A stretch of DNA of 64,000 nt from Klebsiella pneumoniae (GTDB lineage Bacteria; Desulfobacterota; Binatia; UBA12015): the NCBI GenBank assembly GCA_945872365.1, contig CAMBZJ010000005.1, positions 1 through 64,000 of the forward strand, read 5' to 3'. The notes under the pieces were generated by a model, which was given only the letters and a program-made list of their open reading frames with translations, did not search any database and was not told the DNA's origin. The position numbers and the translations under genes were made by a program. Shown here piece after piece: positions 1-8,543 of the stretch; the stretch's first letter is position 1, and each line of letters opens with the position of its first letter.

Positions 1-6
1 CGCATC

Positions 7-690
7 CTACGGCTTGTGCGGACCGGGATTTCCTGCGGACAGACTGTCGTAGAGTCGAAGAATATCGTCTTCGGTTAAATCGACGAACGTGTCGATGCTG
101 CGTACCGCCGCCACCACCGCCTCATGGGAAATTCCGGTGCGGGCTGCGACGGGCGATCTGGGGTGGTGAAAACGGGCAGGATATCTCCGCCAAGGGAACC
201 AAAAGTTGTAGGCGACGGCAAACAGCACGATACCCAGTGCGTTCATGCCGACCGGCCACAGGGCGAAGGAATACCCCAAGTCGCTCACCTTCTGGCCCGC
301 AATCACGGCAATGAGAGCAGTCGATCCTCCCGGCGGATGAAGGCAGCCCAAGAGTTGCATGCCGAGAATGGCAAAGCTGACTGCGCATGCAGCCGCCAGC
401 ACCGTGTCGGGAATGAACTTGCGACAGGCGACGCCGACCAGCGCCGAAAGTACCTGTCCCGCAAGCACCGACCACGGCTGGGAAAACTTGCTTAGAGGGG
501 CCGCGAAGAGCAGAAACACCGTGGCCCCCATCGAGAAGGCGAGAAACGATTCGGGGGCAGGCCCGTAGAATTGCCGACCCAATCCGATCATTCCGGCGAT
601 TGCCAAAAAGGCACCCACAGACGCGATGAGCTTTTCCTGCCATCCAGTCTCGTCCCATTCGATTCCCAGCCACGCTTGGATTTCATTCAT
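7..690 (-). CDS. HPP family integral membrane protein
   Basis: A 227-residue membrane protein with about five hydrophobic segments (roughly residues 22-38, 50-66, 72-90, 95-116 and 142-163). The family-naming HPP tripeptide is visible at residues 118-120 (LGCLHPPGGSTALI), followed by a soluble C-terminal tail of about 60 residues. HPP proteins are inner-membrane proteins; a cyanobacterial member has been linked to nitrite transport, but the substrate here is unknown. The ATG at 690 is chosen because AGGA lies just upstream and the HPP domain begins there; the frame stays open upstream but codes low-complexity sequence. It is the last minus-strand gene at the window edge, separated from the glycosyltransferase by about 200 bp. 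Confidence 0.85.
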   Translation of the reverse strand: MNEIQAWLGIEWDETGWQEKLIASVGAFLAIAGMIGLGRQFYGPAPESFLAFSMGATVFLLFAAPLSKFSQPWSVLAGQVLSALVGVACRKFIPDTVLAAACAVSFAILGMQLLGCLHPPGGSTALIAVIAGQKVSDLGYSFALWPVGMNALGIVLFAVAYNFWFPWRRYPARFHHPRSPVAARTGISHEAVVAAVRSIDTFVDLTEDDILRLYDSLSAGNPGPHKP

Positions 691-863
691 AGTTCCTGAG
701 AGGAATTGAGCGGATCCCGGAAAAAGGCAAACTCGTCGCAGGCCTACACCGTGGCGCGCACCCGCGCTTCGCCAAAGGGGAAGACGGCAAGCTGACCGTG
801 TGCACCGGTCAAGAACCGGCCGGTGCCGGGAGCAGGTCGTGGCCCGACCGCGGGCTATCACGC

Positions 864-894
864 CTGGAGCGCGGCAGCCCCCCTCCGGCTCCAG
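864..894 (-). terminator. Hairpin directly after the glycosyltransferase stop
   Basis: CTGGAGC (864-870) pairs with GCTCCAG (888-894), a 7-bp stem that starts two bases after the TGA of the minus-strand glycosyltransferase. No T-run follows, so it is at best a factor-dependent or processing-related end. The rest of the 691-896 gap shows no gene. Confidence 0.35.
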
Positions 895-896
895 CA

Positions 897-2078
897 TCAA
901 AACGGCAATCGCTTTGTATAGCGGCGGAGCGCGGGTGGCACGTGGGCCCGCCAGCCGAGGCGGGAACGTGGCGCCGTTCTGCGGGCTGCCGGCGTGGCAA
1001 ATCGGCCAGCACGGATCTGCTCGAGCAACGTGGCCAGTTCGCCCGCCATGACCTCCCGCGAAAAGACCCGCCGCGTCCGCTCGACCCCGGCGCTGCTCAT
1101 GCTCTTCCAGCGGTCGGGATCGGCCAACGCGACGAGTTGTTCGGCGAAGGCCGCCGCGTCCCCCTCCGGCGCGAGGAGCCCCGTCACGCCTTCTTCGATC
1201 GCATAGTCGGAAATCCCCGGCAGCTTCGTGGCGACCGGCACGCATCCGTTGACCTGAGCCTCCAGAAGCACGAGTCCCAGCCCCTCACCCTGACCGGCCG
1301 TCCAGAGCAGGCCGTGGTGCTCCCGCAGCGCCTGGTAAAGCTCCGCCTGCGTGGGGATCGATCGGAACGTGATCCGATCGATCACCCCGAGATCCCGCGC
1401 GGCGGTCTCGAGCGGCATGCGGTCGGGACCCTCGCCGACGATCGTCAGCCTCGCATCGAGGCCCCGGCGACGGCACTCCGCGAGCACCGGCGGCATCACG
1501 AGCACGTTCTTCCGTCCGAAAAGGCGGCCCACGGAAATCAGCCGCAGGGGAACCTCGAGCGCCGTGCGATTCGCCACCAGCGCCGGATCGGGAAAGTCGA
1601 TCGCGTGCGTCAGCATGCGCACTGGCCTGCCCGGCACCCGTCGCTCCACCTCGCGCTGCAATCCCGGGCTGATCGTCAGTGCCACGTTCCAGAGTCGGGC
1701 GGTCCGCACCGCCGGTTCATAGACGTGCTCGCGGTCACCCAGGATGGCCGGCAGAAGCGCCGTCGAGTCGGGCAGCAGGCGGTAGGCCTCCTCGATCCGG
1801 GGGATCGGCAGCCCGGTCAGGACCACCAGCACGTCGAACCGTTGTTCGGCAAACGTCCGGCCCAGCCGCCGGATGAGCGCGGCATCGCTCTCCCATCGCG
1901 TTGGCCCGAGGTCGATGAACGACCATCTTCGACCGGCGGCGCCGCTGGCCGCTGCCCCCACGACCGGCGACAGGAGCGTCACGTCGTGGCCGGCATCGAG
2001 CAGCGTCTCAGCAAGCACATACGCCGTGCTGCTGTTTCCGTCCGTCTGGATGGCACGGACACAGATTCCCACCTTCAC
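897..2078 (-). CDS. Glycosyltransferase family 4 (GT-B fold)
   Basis: A 393-residue GT4-type glycosyltransferase that would move a sugar from a nucleotide donor to a surface glycan or lipid-linked acceptor in the cytoplasm. The C-terminal half carries the GT-B donor-binding pattern: LRLISVGRLFGRKN, then LTIVGEGPDRMPLE, then a glycine-rich GQGEGLGLVLLEAQVNGCVP segment holding the E-x7-E type motif, then a TGLLAPEGD loop. The GTG start at 2078 is chosen because it overlaps the sulfotransferase stop (GTGA) and gives a normal N-terminus (VKVGICVRAIQ). Overlap with the sulfotransferase, which itself overlaps the SGNH hydrolase gene, indicates one translationally coupled surface-glycan unit. Acceptor and donor cannot be told. 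Confidence 0.85.
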   Translation of the reverse strand: MKVGICVRAIQTDGNSSTAYVLAETLLDAGHDVTLLSPVVGAAASGAAGRRWSFIDLGPTRWESDAALIRRLGRTFAEQRFDVLVVLTGLPIPRIEEAYRLLPDSTALLPAILGDREHVYEPAVRTARLWNVALTISPGLQREVERRVPGRPVRMLTHAIDFPDPALVANRTALEVPLRLISVGRLFGRKNVLVMPPVLAECRRRGLDARLTIVGEGPDRMPLETAARDLGVIDRITFRSIPTQAELYQALREHHGLLWTAGQGEGLGLVLLEAQVNGCVPVATKLPGISDYAIEEGVTGLLAPEGDAAAFAEQLVALADPDRWKSMSSAGVERTRRVFSREVMAGELATLLEQIRAGRFATPAARRTAPRSRLGWRAHVPPALRRYTKRLPF

Positions 2079-3106
2079 CAGTTCACCCGCGCTTTGATCC
2101 GCTTCACGAACCGCCTTGCCGGCTCCAGGGCGGGATGGAGAAGCCGTATCGTCACCTGTCGCACGTGGGCCCCGATGCTGTAGGTGCGACGTGGGCGCGA
2201 CTGATACCTGCTCCACTGCTCCCGAAACCGCTCGGTGGCGAAAGCGTAGATCTCCCGGTCGTGGGAAGTCAGTTCCTCCAACTGGGCCAGGAGCTTCGGC
2301 GGCAGCTTATCGCGGTAGTGGGATGCCGTCCCGGCGCGGCCGGGGTTCGCATTGAGCATCGGCAGGTGCGCGGGAAAGGGAATCCCCAGCAGGTCGCTCA
2401 CCATGAGCACCGACTCGCGATACTGCTCGGTCGTGCCGACGACGTCGATCCCGGAAAGCCAGCGCTTGGCATTGGCGAGCAGTTGCGACTTGTCGTCGAC
2501 GTCCATGAGCGGTGGCAGAGAATAGGGCCGGAGGACGCTGCGGCCACTCGTCGCGTCGGGGCTCCCCTTGAAGAGCGGCGTGTAGTCCTCCATCACGCCG
2601 AGTGTGCGGATCTGGCTGTCGCAGGCGTGGGCGAACGCCTCGTGCTCGACGCAGTCCTCGAGCGAAGCATTGACGATCGGAGCAACCGAAGCGAGATACT
2701 CAGGGGTGAACGTGTGGGGCATCTCGCGGACGATCCGCTGCAGGTAGAGCATCTGCGACACCGACCGCTCCACCGGATCGCGCACCATCGTGATCGTGAG
2801 CAGATCGGACCGCCCCGTCATCTCGAGGAGTTGCCGGCCCTGATGAAAGGAATGGTAGAAGCGGAAGCGGCGAAACCGCTCGAGCGACACCGTCCGCATG
2901 ACCGGAGGATTGAGCCGCACTCGGTCCCAGGGGAGGTATGCATCCTCGAGGAGCCGGCCGAGCGAAATGCCACCCGTCTTCGGTACATGCACGAAATAGG
3001 CCGGTGGCGGCTCGATCGTCCAGGTCATCGCATCACCATCGATGGTCCATACGACACGGCTTCCTTCCGCCCGGAATGCGAGCAGTTCATCGAGGAACGA
3101 CTCCAT
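2075..3106 (-). CDS. Sulfotransferase family protein (PAPS-dependent)
   Basis: A 343-residue protein with both cofactor signatures of PAPS-dependent sulfotransferases: the 5'-phosphosulfate loop VHVPKTGGISLGRLL (about residues 39-53) and the 3'-phosphate motif MVRDPVERSVSQ. It would transfer sulfate from PAPS to a hydroxyl, most likely on a glycan given its neighbours. The spacing resembles the Gal/GlcNAc-type sulfotransferases that share the HVPKTGG loop. The ATG at 3106 lies inside the 3' end of the upstream SGNH gene (20-bp overlap); its own stop overlaps the GTG of the downstream glycosyltransferase. The frame continues upstream without homology, so the internal ATG is preferred. Confidence 0.8.
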   Translation of the reverse strand: MESFLDELLAFRAEGSRVVWTIDGDAMTWTIEPPPAYFVHVPKTGGISLGRLLEDAYLPWDRVRLNPPVMRTVSLERFRRFRFYHSFHQGRQLLEMTGRSDLLTITMVRDPVERSVSQMLYLQRIVREMPHTFTPEYLASVAPIVNASLEDCVEHEAFAHACDSQIRTLGVMEDYTPLFKGSPDATSGRSVLRPYSLPPLMDVDDKSQLLANAKRWLSGIDVVGTTEQYRESVLMVSDLLGIPFPAHLPMLNANPGRAGTASHYRDKLPPKLLAQLEELTSHDREIYAFATERFREQWSRYQSRPRRTYSIGAHVRQVTIRLLHPALEPARRFVKRIKARVNW

Positions 3107-4400
3107 TTGGCGGGTGGCCGTAGGGTGGTTCCACCGCGGGCGCGGGGCGCGCGTGCACGACGCCCATCGCCTCCAGCTTGGCGGCAACCACCTCGGCCGA
3201 CAACCGCTGCGCGAGTTCATTGGGGTGATGGTCGACCGGGTGCGCCTGGAGCGATTCGGCGCTGTGGCCGGCATAGGCGTCGCGCAGGTCGACCCAAGGC
3301 GTGCCGTGCTTTTCGAGGATCCCTTCCAGCACCCGGTGGGCCTTGGCGAAGGGGTAGGCGTCGCCCAGATCGAACAGGATCGGATAGACCGCGACGAGCA
3401 CCTTGGCGCCGGTCGAGCGCACGTCGTCGGCGAAGGTGTCCACCATGAACTCGGTCTTGGCCAGGCCCTCGGGGTTCACCTCGACGTCGAACGCATCGAT
3501 GTACGAGTCGCGCGTAAGCGCGGTGATCTTGCGCTGCTCGGCGCGCGTGGCGATGAGGTCGTAAAGGCGGGACCAGCGCCGCAGCTCCTTCCGCCAGCCG
3601 CTCGAGCCCTCCATGAAGCCGGGTCGGATGATGATCATGTTGTCCGCCCTCTGCCTCTTGGCGTCCCCGGCGTCGACCCGCAAGGCGTCGTTCAGCACGT
3701 AGCCGAGTACGACCACGTCGGCATCGAGATCGAGGTGCTCCCGGTGGATGGTGATCTCGACCTCGGTATTGATCCCCGTCATGCCCAGGTTGACCACCTC
3801 GACGGCAAGCTCCGGGTGACTGGCCTGCAGGACGGCCTGGAGCTGCGCCGGCATGGTGTCGCCGTCCTTGACGCCCTCGCCGAAGATGAAGGAGTCGCCC
3901 ACGGCCAGGACGCGGAAGGTGTTGGGCGCACGCTCCTTCCTGTGGTCGGCGCCGCGGTGCGCGTGGCTGTTGGTGCGAAACTCGGCGCAGAAGGGCGTGT
4001 TCTCGACGCGCTCCAGCGGGATCGCCTTGTAGTGCTCGGTCTCGATCGCGTACGCGCCCTTCCAGGCCTCGGGTTCGAAGCGGTCGAAGTAGCCGCGCGG
4101 GTTCGATGGGTAGCAGTCGGCGCCGTGGTTGTCGGGATCGCGGTGCTGCCTGGGGGTGTAGCTGATGATCTGCTTGCCCTGAACCTGGGGTGAGGCGAAG
4201 AACAGGCGCACGAACAGCTCGAGCAGCGCGGTCGCGACGACGATCGATTCGACGACGAGCATGCTTGCGTACAGGACGCGCCGGCCCGGCGTCGGCGGCG
4301 GCGCAGGTGTGGACGTGCCCGGCGGGGCCGGCTTCGCCTCGGGCGATGCTTCAGGCAACGCCGGCGTGACCGGCCTCGTACTCGGGGATCGACCGCACAT
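3087..4400 (-). CDS. Membrane-anchored SGNH/GDSL hydrolase-like protein
   Basis: A 437-residue protein with a proline-rich N-terminus, one membrane segment (about residues 43-69) and an SGNH-fold domain. The nucleophile block is VLAVGDSFIFGEGV with Ser170; the Gly/Asn blocks fit VVNLGMTGINT and VVLGYVLND; a C-terminal DHHPNELAQ supplies the Asp/His pair. Such proteins act as esterases or O-acetyl transferases on cell-envelope polysaccharides. It heads the overlapping cassette with the sulfotransferase and glycosyltransferase, so modification of the same glycan is the simplest role. The ATG at 4400 has only a weak SD-like AGG; Met47 at the membrane segment is an alternative start. Confidence 0.75.
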   Translation of the reverse strand: MCGRSPSTRPVTPALPEASPEAKPAPPGTSTPAPPPTPGRRVLYASMLVVESIVVATALLELFVRLFFASPQVQGKQIISYTPRQHRDPDNHGADCYPSNPRGYFDRFEPEAWKGAYAIETEHYKAIPLERVENTPFCAEFRTNSHAHRGADHRKERAPNTFRVLAVGDSFIFGEGVKDGDTMPAQLQAVLQASHPELAVEVVNLGMTGINTEVEITIHREHLDLDADVVVLGYVLNDALRVDAGDAKRQRADNMIIIRPGFMEGSSGWRKELRRWSRLYDLIATRAEQRKITALTRDSYIDAFDVEVNPEGLAKTEFMVDTFADDVRSTGAKVLVAVYPILFDLGDAYPFAKAHRVLEGILEKHGTPWVDLRDAYAGHSAESLQAHPVDHHPNELAQRLSAEVVAAKLEAMGVVHARPAPAVEPPYGHPPNGVVPR

Positions 4401-4428
4401 CCTATTTAACCCAGCCTTCCCTGCTGAC

Positions 4429-4455
4429 GAGTGCCCAGGCTTCCCCGGGGCACTC
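4429..4455 (-). terminator. Hairpin downstream of the TauE/SafE gene
   Basis: GAGTGCCC (4429-4436) pairs with GGGCACTC (4448-4455), an 8-bp stem just after the TauE stop at 4465 and before the SGNH start at 4400 on the same strand. No U-tract is visible, so termination strength is uncertain. Confidence 0.35.
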
Positions 4456-4464
4456 GCCCCTGCG

Positions 4465-5232
4465 TCACTGGAACATCCGCACCACGGACCCGACGACCGA
4501 CACGCTGATCAACCCGAGGATGATCCACCGCCACTGCGACTCCGGCATCTTGCCGAAAAAGCGGGAACCGACGGCATTGCCGGCCATCAGCGCGGGCGTC
4601 CCCGCCACGGCGAGCAGCGCCAGCGGGAGATCGATCCGTCCGAACGCCAGTGCGAGCAGTGCCACCATGAGGGGTCCCCAGAAGAAGATCACGATCATCG
4701 TGTCCCTGGACACGGTCGCCGGAATGCCGCTTCGCACGAAGTAGATGATCACGGGCGGCCCCGGGATGGCTGCAAAGGCCCCGAGAAAGCCCATCACCAG
4801 CCCGGCGATGATGACCGGGACGTCGCCAGGCGGCGGCAACGGAGCGCGCGGCAGGGCAATCACAAAGAACGCCGCCACGGCAATGGCGGCGATCAGCAGC
4901 CTCGACACGTCGGGCGGCGTGACGAACAGCGCATACATGCCGACCGGCATGGCGAGGGCCGCAGCCAGCATGAGCTTGATGATGCGGGGCCGGTCCACGT
5001 TCTTCCTGGCCTCGCGGTAGCCAAGTCCGCCGCCAAGGCTGGCGATCAGGATTGCGAGCAGAACGGTTCGCTCCGGCGGAATGACGAGGCTGATCAGCGG
5101 CACGAGGACGATCGCCAGTCCGAAGCCCGTCAGGCCCCGGATGAAGCCGGCAACGGCACACACGATCTCGATGAGGAAGAGTTGAAATGGGGCAACGCCG
5201 AGCCAGTCCGTGATCAAGCGCGTCTCCTCCAT
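4465..5232 (-). CDS. TauE/SafE family sulfite/anion exporter (TSUP)
   Basis: A 255-residue polytopic membrane protein. Hydrophobic stretches cover nearly the whole chain, and two internally similar glycine-rich segments (AGFIRGLTGFGLAIVLVPL near the N-terminus and GLVMGFLGAFAAIPGPPVII mid-protein) mark the inverted-repeat TSUP fold. Family members move sulfite, sulfoacetate, taurine-derived or other organosulfur anions across the inner membrane; the substrate is unknown here. The sulfotransferase downstream makes a sulfur anion attractive, but that is only context. Start ATG 5232 follows GAGGAG-poor sequence, yet the first membrane segment starts about 15 residues later, which fits. It is divergent from the HerA-like ATPase gene across 273 bp. 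Confidence 0.8.
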   Translation of the reverse strand: MEETRLITDWLGVAPFQLFLIEIVCAVAGFIRGLTGFGLAIVLVPLISLVIPPERTVLLAILIASLGGGLGYREARKNVDRPRIIKLMLAAALAMPVGMYALFVTPPDVSRLLIAAIAVAAFFVIALPRAPLPPPGDVPVIIAGLVMGFLGAFAAIPGPPVIIYFVRSGIPATVSRDTMIVIFFWGPLMVALLALAFGRIDLPLALLAVAGTPALMAGNAVGSRFFGKMPESQWRWIILGLISVSVVGSVVRMFQ

Positions 5233-5505
5233 GCCGTGGCAGGTCGGTTTCCGAAACGATGGGCACTCATCGGGAGCGAACCGGACTCCCCTGATGAATG
5301 CACGCCGGTGCCTTCTCGGCGCTTCGGCCCGGCCATTCCCGTCGCGGTGGGGCGTGGCCCGTCGCACCGTCGGCCTGACCGCGCAGCAGGCATCGGAATC
5401 CCCGCCGAAGGCTTCGGGACGAGGACACTCGACGGCGCGCGACCGGCGTCGTATGCACCCGGAGTCGCGCTGGATTCGGGCACGGCGTTCGCGGAGGCCA
5501 TCGTC

Positions 5506-7956
5506 ATGCAGGATTACGAGAAGCTCGGCGTCTTCTACCTCGGTCGGCGTTTCGACCTCGACGAGAAGACGACCCTCGACGAGCCGATCCTCTACGACTC
5601 GCGCAACCTGACGACCCATGCGGTCTGCGTCGGCATGACCGGCAGCGGCAAGACCGGCCTCTGCCTCGCCCTGCTCGAAGAGGCCGCCATCGACGGGATT
5701 CCGGCGATCGCGATCGATCCCAAGGGCGACCTCGGCAACCTGATGCTCACCTTCCCCGGGTTGCGACCGGAGGACTTCCGGCCATGGATCGACGAGGGCG
5801 AGGCGGTGCGCGCCGGACTCGATCCCGACGCCCACGCGGCCCAGGTCGCGGAGCGCTGGCGCAAGGGCCTCGCAGCATGGGACCAGGAGCCGGAGCGGAT
5901 CGCGCGCTTCCGCTCGGCGGTCGACGTCGCGATCTACACGCCGGGCAGTTCCGCGGGCCTGCCGATCTCGGTGCTGCGCTCGCTCGCGGCACCGCCGTCC
6001 GGAGCCGACCCCGAGGAACTCCGAGAACGCACGCTCGGCACGGTCTCCGCCCTGCTCGGGCTCCTCCGGATCGAGGCAGACCCGATTCGCAGCCGCGAAC
6101 ACGTGCTGCTCGCGAAACTGGTCGAGCTGGCCTGGTCCGAAGGGCGCGACGTCGAGTTGTCGACGCTGGTTCGCGAGATCCAGTCGCCGAAGATCGACCG
6201 TGTCGGCGCGCTCGACCTGGAGTCGTTCTTCCCGGCCAAGGACCGCTCGGCCCTCGCGCTCGCGCTCAACAACCTGCTCGCGTCACCCGGCTTCTCCGCC
6301 TGGCTCGACGGCGAGGCGCTCGACGTGGGACGCCTGCTCTGGACCGAGGAGGGCAAGCCGCGTCTCTCGATCCTGTCCATCGCGCACCTTTCCGACGCGG
6401 AGCGGATGTTCTTCGTCTCGCTCCTGCTCGAGGAGGTGCGGGCCTGGATGCGGCGACAGTCCGGGACCTCGAGCCTGCGCGCGATTCTCTACATGGACGA
6501 GGTGGCAGGGTTCTTCCCGCCGGTCGCAGCGCCGCCGTCGAAGGCGCCGATGCTCTCGCTGCTCAAACAGGCGCGCGCATTCGGCCTCGGCGTGGTGCTC
6601 GCGACGCAGAACCCGGTGGACATCGACTACAAGGGACTCTCCAACGCCGGCACCTGGTTCCTCGGCCGCCTGCAGACCGAGCGCGACAAGGCGCGCGTGC
6701 TCGAAGGGCTCGAGGGCGCATCCGCCGCTGCGGGACGCGAACTCGACCGGGCGCGGATGGACAAGATCCTGTCCGGGCTCGGCCAACGGGTTTTTCTCAT
6801 GAACGACGTGCACGGGGACGGGCCGCTGGTCTTCCAGAGCCGCTGGGCCTTGTCGTACCTGCGTGGGCCGCTCACCCGCGTGCAGATCCAGAAGCTCATG
6901 GCGGACCGCCGCGCGGCGGCGGGCCCGAGCACGGGCAGCGCGGGAGCACGCGCCGACGAGGCTCCCGCGGGCTACGAGCCGAGCGGCGCGGGTCGGGCCG
7001 TCGCCGCCGGCATGGAACGCCCGCTCCTGCCGCACGACGTAAAGGAGAGCTTCGCCGCGGTCGTGCGGCCACGGCCGGCCGGTGCCCGGCTCGTCTATCG
7101 ACCGGCGGCCTGCGCCGGGGCACGGCTCCACTACCTGGAGGCAAAGGGCGGCATCGACCTGTGGCAGGACACGGTCTCGATCGCGCTACTCGATGCCGGC
7201 ACCGACGAACCGGACTGGGATGCGGCCGAGCGGCCGGAGTCGCGCCCCGACTGCGAGTCGGAGCCGCGCGAGCAGGCTGCCTTCGCCCCGCTTCCCGGCG
7301 CGGCCTCCCGCGCAAAGAGCTATGCAGTGTGGCAGAAGACGCTCGCCGACAACCTCTATCGCACGCGTGTGCTCGAGCTCCCCTGGTGCCCGTCGCTGGA
7401 GACCTGGGCCAAGCCGGGGGAGAATCGGCGCGACTTCCAGATCAGGATGAACCAGGTGGGACACGAGCGGCGCGATGCAGAGGTGGACAAGATCCGCCAG
7501 AAATTCGCCGCCCGCATCGAGCGCGCACGCGACGCGGTCACTCGCGCCGACAGCCGCGTCGAGCAGCGCGGGGCCGAACTCACCCAGCGCAAGGCCGAGA
7601 GCTGGATTTCGGTCGGGGCGGGCCTGCTCAACTTCGTGGTAGGCGGTCCCAGGCTGAGCGCGACGAACGTGGGGCGCGCAACCGCCGCCGCCCGTTCGAT
7701 CCAGCGGGCAAACCAGAAACGGGATCAGATCGACGTCGCCGCCTCCGAGAAGGCGACGCAGGAGGAGCGGCTGCTGGAGCTGCAACGCGACGTCGATCTC
7801 GCGATCGACCAAATCGAACTCGAGTGGGACACGCCGCGGCTCGAACTCGCCCGGATCACCCCGCGCAAGACCGACGTGTCGGTCGAAACGCCGATCCTCG
7901 TCTGGCTTCCCGCGTGGGAGCGGGAGGACGGCAGCACCGAGCCGGCCTGGAAGTGA
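5506..7956 (+). CDS. HerA/DUF853-like P-loop ATPase with C-terminal coiled coil
   Basis: An 816-residue cytoplasmic ATPase. Walker A is GMTGSGKTGL at about residues 42-51; Walker B is ILYMDEVAGFFPP at about 327-339; a sensor-like VVLATQNPVDIDY follows, typical of the HerA/FtsK clan. Residues 655-690 and 735-770 are charge-alternating and look coiled-coil, separated by a small hydrophobic stretch (VGAGLLNFVVGG). HerA-type proteins translocate DNA or act as remodelling ATPases; this long form lacks an adjacent NurA nuclease gene, so DNA-end resection is not supported. The start at 5506 has GGAGG eight bases upstream. The frame is open far upstream but reads low-complexity sequence there. It is convergent with yjbQ. 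Confidence 0.8.
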   Translation: MQDYEKLGVFYLGRRFDLDEKTTLDEPILYDSRNLTTHAVCVGMTGSGKTGLCLALLEEAAIDGIPAIAIDPKGDLGNLMLTFPGLRPEDFRPWIDEGEAVRAGLDPDAHAAQVAERWRKGLAAWDQEPERIARFRSAVDVAIYTPGSSAGLPISVLRSLAAPPSGADPEELRERTLGTVSALLGLLRIEADPIRSREHVLLAKLVELAWSEGRDVELSTLVREIQSPKIDRVGALDLESFFPAKDRSALALALNNLLASPGFSAWLDGEALDVGRLLWTEEGKPRLSILSIAHLSDAERMFFVSLLLEEVRAWMRRQSGTSSLRAILYMDEVAGFFPPVAAPPSKAPMLSLLKQARAFGLGVVLATQNPVDIDYKGLSNAGTWFLGRLQTERDKARVLEGLEGASAAAGRELDRARMDKILSGLGQRVFLMNDVHGDGPLVFQSRWALSYLRGPLTRVQIQKLMADRRAAAGPSTGSAGARADEAPAGYEPSGAGRAVAAGMERPLLPHDVKESFAAVVRPRPAGARLVYRPAACAGARLHYLEAKGGIDLWQDTVSIALLDAGTDEPDWDAAERPESRPDCESEPREQAAFAPLPGAASRAKSYAVWQKTLADNLYRTRVLELPWCPSLETWAKPGENRRDFQIRMNQVGHERRDAEVDKIRQKFAARIERARDAVTRADSRVEQRGAELTQRKAESWISVGAGLLNFVVGGPRLSATNVGRATAAARSIQRANQKRDQIDVAASEKATQEERLLELQRDVDLAIDQIELEWDTPRLELARITPRKTDVSVETPILVWLPAWEREDGSTEPAWK

Positions 7957-8010
7957 GCCGGGGAGCGCGGGCCGCGGCGCGAGGCGTGCAGGCCGAACGC
8001 GGGCCCGTCC

Positions 8011-8430
8011 TCAGTCGCCGACGTAGTGCAGCACGACCGCGCGGTCGTGCGGTGCGTGGCGGTGCTCCCAGAGAAAGAGTCCCTGCCAGGTCCCGAGCAT
8101 CATCGCCCCGCGATCCACCGGGATCGCGATCGAGGTCTGGGTGAGCGCGCCGCGCACGTGTGCCGACATGTCGTCCGGCCCCTCCTCGGTGTGGAGGAAG
8201 AGCGGGTCGCCATCGGGCACCGCGCGCGCGAACCAGCGCTCGAGGTCACGGAGCACCTCGGGGTCGGCGTTCTCCTGGATGAGCAAGCTCGCCGAGGTGT
8301 GCCGGACGAAGACGGTCAGCAGCCCGCAGAGCGCGGACCGCTCCGCGAGCCAGCCGTCCACCGCCCGCGTGATCTCCACGATGCCCCGCCCCCGGGTGCG
8401 CACCGGGAGAATACCCTGCCCCTGCCTCAC
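8011..8430 (-). CDS. YjbQ/UPF0047 family (secondary thiamine-phosphate synthase-like)
   Basis: A 139-residue single-domain protein matching the usual YjbQ length. The family signature is clear: TVFVRHTSASLLIQENADP with the conserved His, then HTEEGPDDMSAHVRGALTQ, then GTWQGLFLWEHR. E. coli YjbQ has weak thiamine-phosphate synthase activity and the true role is unsettled. The GTG at 8430 is chosen because it gives the family's normal N-terminus (QGQGILPVRTRGRG); the open frame upstream is Arg-rich and unlike the family. It is divergent from mlaC across 113 bp. Confidence 0.85.
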   Translation of the reverse strand: MRQGQGILPVRTRGRGIVEITRAVDGWLAERSALCGLLTVFVRHTSASLLIQENADPEVLRDLERWFARAVPDGDPLFLHTEEGPDDMSAHVRGALTQTSIAIPVDRGAMMLGTWQGLFLWEHRHAPHDRAVVLHYVGD

Positions 8431-8505
8431 CGCGTTCGCGTAGGGATTCCGCCGGGCAGCGGCAAGGCGCGACACGGGATTGCGCGATCCGGGCGCGGCT
8501 GCGCG

Positions 8506-8534
8506 TTGGTCGACGGCCCCGCCTCTGCTAGATT
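8506..8534 (+). promoter_or_regulatory. Sigma-70-type promoter of mlaC, probably leaderless
   Basis: TTGGTC (8506-8511), 17-bp spacer, TAGATT (8529-8534). Expected transcription start is about 8541, only 3 nt before the mlaC ATG at 8544, and no Shine-Dalgarno is visible. This predicts a leaderless mRNA. Confidence 0.5.
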
Positions 8535-8543
8535 CGGGGCGCA

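Noticed and set aside
5784-8144. Long plus-strand open frame, rich in Arg, over the HerA-like ATPase
   Set aside because: Shadow of the real gene in another frame; composition is Arg/Ala/Pro only, with no motif, a common effect of high GC.
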